Made by a program: the position numbers and the translations under genes
Notes under the pieces: model-generated
Told to the model about the DNA's origin: nothing
The model's input: the letters and a program-made list of their open reading frames with translations, nothing else
The model's database searches: none
From: Megascapheus bottae
Taxonomy: Eukaryota; Chordata; Mammalia; Rodentia; Geomyidae
Direction: 5' to 3'
DNA length: 64,000 nucleotides
Assembly: GCA_024803745.1 (NCBI GenBank)
Contig: JANJXV010000188.1
Coordinates: 1,326,001 to 1,390,000 of the forward strand
Shown: positions 59,054 through 64,000 of the stretch, in pieces
Layout: each line of letters opens with the position of its first letter
How positions within the stretch are numbered: position 1 is the first letter of the stretch

Positions 59054-62000
59054 AATCTAACCCTAACCCTAACCCTTATCCTTACACTAACACCAACTCT
59101 AAACCTAACCCTAATCCTAACCCTAACCCTAACCCCTAACCCCAACCCTAACTCTTACCCTTATTCTAACCCTAACCCTAAAACTTACCCTTACCCTAAC
59201 CCCTACCCTAACCCTAACCCTAAACCTAACCCTTACCCTTACCATAACCCTAACCCTAAACCTTAACCCAACCCTTACCCTTACCCTAACCCTAAACCTA
59301 ACCCTAACCCTAACCTTAACCCTAACCCTTACCCATACCCTAACCCTAAGCCTAACCCTAACCCTAACCCTTACCCTAACCCTAACCCCAACCCCAACCC
59401 AAACCCTTAACCTTACAATAACCCTAACCCTAAACTTAACCCTAACTCTAACCCTTACTCTTACTCTAACCCTAACCCTAATCTAATTCAAACCCTAACC
59501 CTATCCCTAACCCTATTTCTTATCCTTACCCTAACCCTAACCATAAAACTAAACCTATTAATAAACCCGAAAACTAACTGTAACCCTAACCCTAACCCTA
59601 ACCCTTACCCTTACCCTAACCCTAACCTTAATGCTAACCCTAACCCTAACCCTAACCCTTACCCTAACCCTAACCCTAACCCTAATCATTACCCTAACCC
59701 TAACCCTAACCGTTACCCTTTCACTAACCCTAACCCTAACCCTTACCCTTACCCTAAACCTAAACATAACCCTAACCCTAATCTTACCCTACTCTAACCC
59801 TAACACTAACCCTAACCTTAATCCTAACCCTTACCCATACCCTAACCCTAAGCCTAACCCTAACCCTAACCCTAACACTTACCCTTACCCTACCTTAACC
59901 CTAACCCTAACCCTTACCCTTACCCTACCCTAACCCTAGCCCTAACCCTTACCCTAAACCTAACCCTGAACCTAACCCTAACCCTAACCCTAAGCCTTAA
60001 CCTAAACCTAACCCTAACCCTAACCCTAACATTTATCTTTACCCTAATCCTAACCCTAACCATAACCCTTACCTTACCCTAACCCTAACCCTTAACCTTA
60101 CCCTAACCCTAACCCTAACCCTAACACCATCCTTAACCCTAACCCTAACCCTAACCCTAATCCTAACCCTAACCCTAACCCTAACCCTACCCTAACCCTA
60201 ACCCTAACCATAACCCTTACCCTTACCCTAAAAGTAACCCTAATCCTAACCCTAAACCTTACCCTTACCCTAAACCTAAACCTAACCCTTACCCTAAACC
60301 GAACCCTAACCCTAACACTAACCCTTACCTTAATCCTAACCCTAACCCTAACCCTTACCCTTACCCAAATCCTAACCCTAACCTTAACACTAACCCTAAC
60401 CCTAACCCTAACACATACCCTTACTCTAACCCTAACCCTAAACCTTACCATAACCCTGAACCTAAACCTAACCTTAACCCTATCCCTATCCTAACCCTTG
60501 CCCTTACCATAACCCTAACCCTAAACCTAACACTAACCGGAAACTTAACCCTAACCCTAACCCTAACCCTTACCCTTACCCTAAACCTAACCCTAAACCT
60601 AACCCTAACCCTAACCCTAACCCTAACCCTAACCCTTAACCCTAACCCTAACCCTAACACTTACCCTTACCATAACCCCTACCCTAACCCTAACCCTCAC
60701 CCTAACCTTAACCCTAACCCTTACCCTTACCCTAACCCTAACCCTAACCCTAAACCTTACCCTTACCCTAACCCGTACCCTTACCCTAACTGTAACCCTA
60801 CACTTAACCCAAACCCTAAACCTAACCCTAACCCTAACCCTAATCTTACCCTACCCTAACCCTAACCCTAACCCTAACCTTAACCCTAACCCTTACCCAT
60901 ACCCTAACCTAAGCCTAACCCTAACCCTAACCCTAACACTTACCCTTACCCTACCTTAACCCAACCCTAACCCTTACCCTTACCCTACCCTAACCCTAGC
61001 CCTAACCCTTACCCTATACCTAACCCTGAACCTAACCCTAACCCTAACCCTAAGCCTTAACCTAAACCTAACCCTAACCCTAACCCTAACCGTATCCTTA
61101 ACCCTAACCCTAACCCTAACCATAACCCTTACCTTACCCTAACCCTAACCCTTATCCTTACCCTAACCCTAACCCTAACCCTAACCCTATCCTTAACCCT
61201 AACCCTAACCCTAACCCTAATCCTAACCCTAACCCTAACCCTAACCCTACCCTAACCCTAACCCTAACCATAACCCTTACCCTTACCCTAAAAGTAACCC
61301 TAATCGTAACCCTAAACCTTACCCTTACCCTAAACCTAACCCTAACCCTTACCCAAACCCTAACCCTAACCCTAACACTAACCCTAACCCTAACCCTAAC
61401 ACATACCCTTACTCTAACCCTAACCCTAACCTTACCATAACCCTGAACCTAAACCTAACCCTTACCCTTACCATAACTATAACCCTAAACCTAACCCTAA
61501 CCCTTACCCTTTCCCTAACCGTAACCCTAAACATAACCGTAACCCTAACCCTAAACTTTACCCAACCCTAACCCCAATCCTAACCCTAACCCTTACCCTT
61601 ACCCTAACCCTAAGGCTAACCCTAAACCTAAACCTAAATCTAACCCTAACCTTAACCCTAACCTAACCCTAAACCTAACCCTAACCCTAACCCTAACCCT
61701 TACCCTAACCCTAAACTTAAACCTTAACCCTTATCCTAACCCTAACCCTAACCATAACCATAACACTTACCCTAACCCTAACTCTAACTCTAACCCTAAC
61801 CCTAAACCTTACCATAACCCTAAGCCTAACCCTAAACCTAACCCTTATCATAACACTAACCCTAACATTAACCCTAACCCTTAACCTAACCCTAACACTT
61901 ACCCTAACCCCTAACCATAACCCATACCCTAACCCTAACCTTAACCCTAACCCCTAACCCTAACCGTAACCCGAACCCCAAAACCTAACCCTAACCCTAA

Positions 62001-64000
62001 CTCTAACACTTAACATTATCCTAACCCTAACACTTACCCTTACCCTAACCCCTAATCTAACCCTAAACCTTACCCTAAAACTTACCCTAACCCTAACCCT
62101 AAACCTAACCCTAATCCTAACCCTTACCCTTACAATAACCCTAAACCTAACCCTAACCCTAACCTTAACCCTAACACTTACCCTTACCCTAACCCTAACC
62201 CTAACCCTAACCCTAAACCTTACCCTTACCTAAACCTAACCATAATCCTTACCCTAAACCTAACCCTAACCCTAACCTTAACCCTTACCCTTACCGTAAC
62301 GCTAATCCTAACCCTAACCCTAACCCTAACACATACCCTTACCCTAACCCTAACCCTAACCCTAACCGTAACCCTAAACCTAACCCTAAACCTAACCCTA
62401 ACCCTAACCATAAGCCTAAACCTAACCCTAAACCTATCCCTAACACTAACCATACCCCAAACCTAACCTTAACCCCAACACTAAACCTAAACTTATCCCT
62501 AACCCCAACCTTGACCCTTACCCTAACCCTAACCCTAAACCTAACCCTAACGGTAACCCTTACCCTAAACCTAACCCTAATCCTAACCTTAACTCTAACC
62601 CTTACCCTCAACCTAACCCTAACCCTAAAGCAAACCGTAACCGTAACCGTTACCTTAACCCTAACCCTTACCCTTACCCTAACCCTAACCCTAACCCTAA
62701 ACCTAACCTAACCCTAACCCTAACCCTAACACTTACCCTAACACTAACCCTAATCCTAACGGTTACCCTAACCTTAACCCTAACTCTAACACTTACCCTA
62801 ACCCTAACCGAAACCCTAACCCTAACACTTATCCTAACTATAACCAAACCCTAATGCTAACCCCTAAATCTAACCCTTAACCTAACCCTAACCCTAACCC
62901 TAACCCTTCACCTAACCCTAACCCTTACAATAACCATAACCCTAACCATAACCCTTACCCTTACCCTAACCCTAACCCTAAACCTAAACTTTACCCTTAC
63001 CCTAACCCTAAACCTAACCCTAACCCAAACCCTAAACCTTACCTAACCCTAACCCTAATCCTAACCCTAACCCTTACCCTTACCCTAACCCTTATCCTTA
63101 CCCTAACCCTAACCCAAACCTAATCTAAACTATTACCCTTACCCTAACCCTAACCGAAACCTAATCTAAACTATTACCCTTACCCTAACCCTACCCCTAA
63201 CCTTAACACTAAACCTAACCCTAAACCTAACACTAACCCTAACCCTTACCTTTACCCTAACCCTAACCCTATCCCTAACCCTAACCCTTACACTTACCCT
63301 AACCCTAACCCTATTCCTCAACCGAACCCTAACCCTAAATCTAACCCTTACCCTAACCCTAACCCTAACCTTAACCTAACCCTTACCCTTACCCTAACCC
63401 TAACCCTATCCTTAACTCTAAACCTAACCCTAACCCTAACCCTAACCCTTACCCTTACCCTAACCCTAACCCTAAACCTAACCCTAATCCTAACCCTATC
63501 CCTAACCCTAACCCTTACCCTTACCCTAACCCTAACCCTAACCCTAAACCTTACCCTAAGCCTAACCCTTACCCTAACCCTAAATTTAACCCCAACACTA
63601 AACCTAACCCTAACCCTAAACCTAACCCTAACCCTAACCATAACCCTTACCCTAAACCTAACCCTAATCCTAACTCTAACCCTTACACTTACCCTAACCC
63701 TAACCCTAACCGTAAAACTAACCCCAACCCTAACATTAACCCTAACCCTAACCCTAACCCTTACCCTAACCCTAACCCTAATCCTAACCCTAACCCTTCC
63801 CTTACCCTAACCCTAACCCTAAAGCTAACCCTAACCCTAAACTTTACCCAAACATTTACCCTCACCCTAACCCAAAACCTAACCCTTAACCTAACCCTTA
63901 CGCTTACCCTAAACCCAACCCTAACCATAATCCTTACTGTAACCCTAACCATAACCCTAACCCTTACCCTTAACCTAACCCTAACCCTAAACCTAACCCT
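59054..64000. repeat. Degenerate telomere-like array, CCCTAA on the plus strand
   Basis: About 4.9 kb of hexamer repeats starting abruptly after CAGTAAAT and running off the window. CCCTAA dominates, with very frequent CCCTTA and AACCTAA/CATAACC/CTAATCC variants and 5- or 7-base units. Perfect runs rarely exceed five or six units. Reading away from the unique sequence the strand is CCCTAA, the reverse of a terminal telomere. The Arg-Val and Thr-Leu open frames are artefacts of the hexamer. Confidence 0.97.
59780..61480. repeat. Long-range duplication inside the telomere-like array
   Basis: The pattern of variant units at about 59780-60480 repeats at about 60844-61480. Diagnostic rare strings are ACCCTAGCCCTAAC at about 59933 and 60993, AAAAGTAACCC ending at 60240 and 61300 (both offset 1060), and CTAAGCCTTAACC. 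Near the end the offset falls to about 990 through an internal deletion. An older partial echo lies about 502 bp further left (ACCCATAC at 59331 and 59833). Confidence 0.85.

Noticed and set aside
59558..63952. Arg-Val and Thr-Leu repeat proteins
   Set aside because: Direct translation of the telomere-like hexamer. Not genes.

Overview
Mammalian nuclear DNA, most likely from a heteromyid/geomyoid rodent (pocket mouse or kangaroo rat group). This rests on abundant tRNA-derived SINEs with an ID-like head (A-box-like GGCCTAGTGGTAGAGTGC and B-box-like GGGTTCAATTCC, followed by a second conserved block beginning AAGCCAGAAGTGG). From memory, these match SINEs described in Geomyoidea. L1 fragments have rodent/mammal-type ORF2 and a shared 3' UTR. 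There is no bacterial or plasmid gene organisation, no intact conventional protein gene, and no rRNA, functional tRNA or CRISPR.

Layout. (1) 1 to about 39.1 kb is a nested tandem-duplication field. An ancestral module of roughly 2.2 kb was expanded into higher-order units of 7-8.6 kb (copies at 1-8579, 8580-15759, 15760-21060 truncated, 21061-29235), followed by a partial copy (29236-30800) and three more diverged modules to about 37.4 kb plus a decayed one. On the minus strand the modules carry very small exon-like blocks (33, 42, 45, 48, 51, 54, 57 and 60 nt). Most have an AG acceptor and a GTGAG/GTAAG-type donor, are open in the same phase, and have a length divisible by three. They form a recurring cassette (called D, A, C, E here, plus a paralogue B of A). 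I do not recognise the encoded sequence. It is either an unrecognised, rapidly evolving gene built from tandem mini-exons, or its decaying remains.

(2) About 39-59 kb is ordinary transposon-rich DNA: SINEs, 5'-truncated L1s in both orientations, a processed retrocopy nested inside a SINE, microsatellites, and a GC-rich island (51.4-52.7 kb) containing a 50-bp minisatellite.

(3) 59,054 to the window end is a degenerate telomere-like array (CCCTAA with many CCCTTA and other variants). Reading outward from the unique sequence the strand is CCCTAA, the opposite of a true chromosome end, so it looks like an interstitial or satellite block. It contains its own long-range duplications (period about 1060 bp).

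Copy-specific SINE and L1 insertions with target-site duplications allow partial ordering of the duplication events: one L1 is in copies 1 and 2 but its site is empty in copy 4, and one SINE is in copies 1-3 but absent from copy 4.
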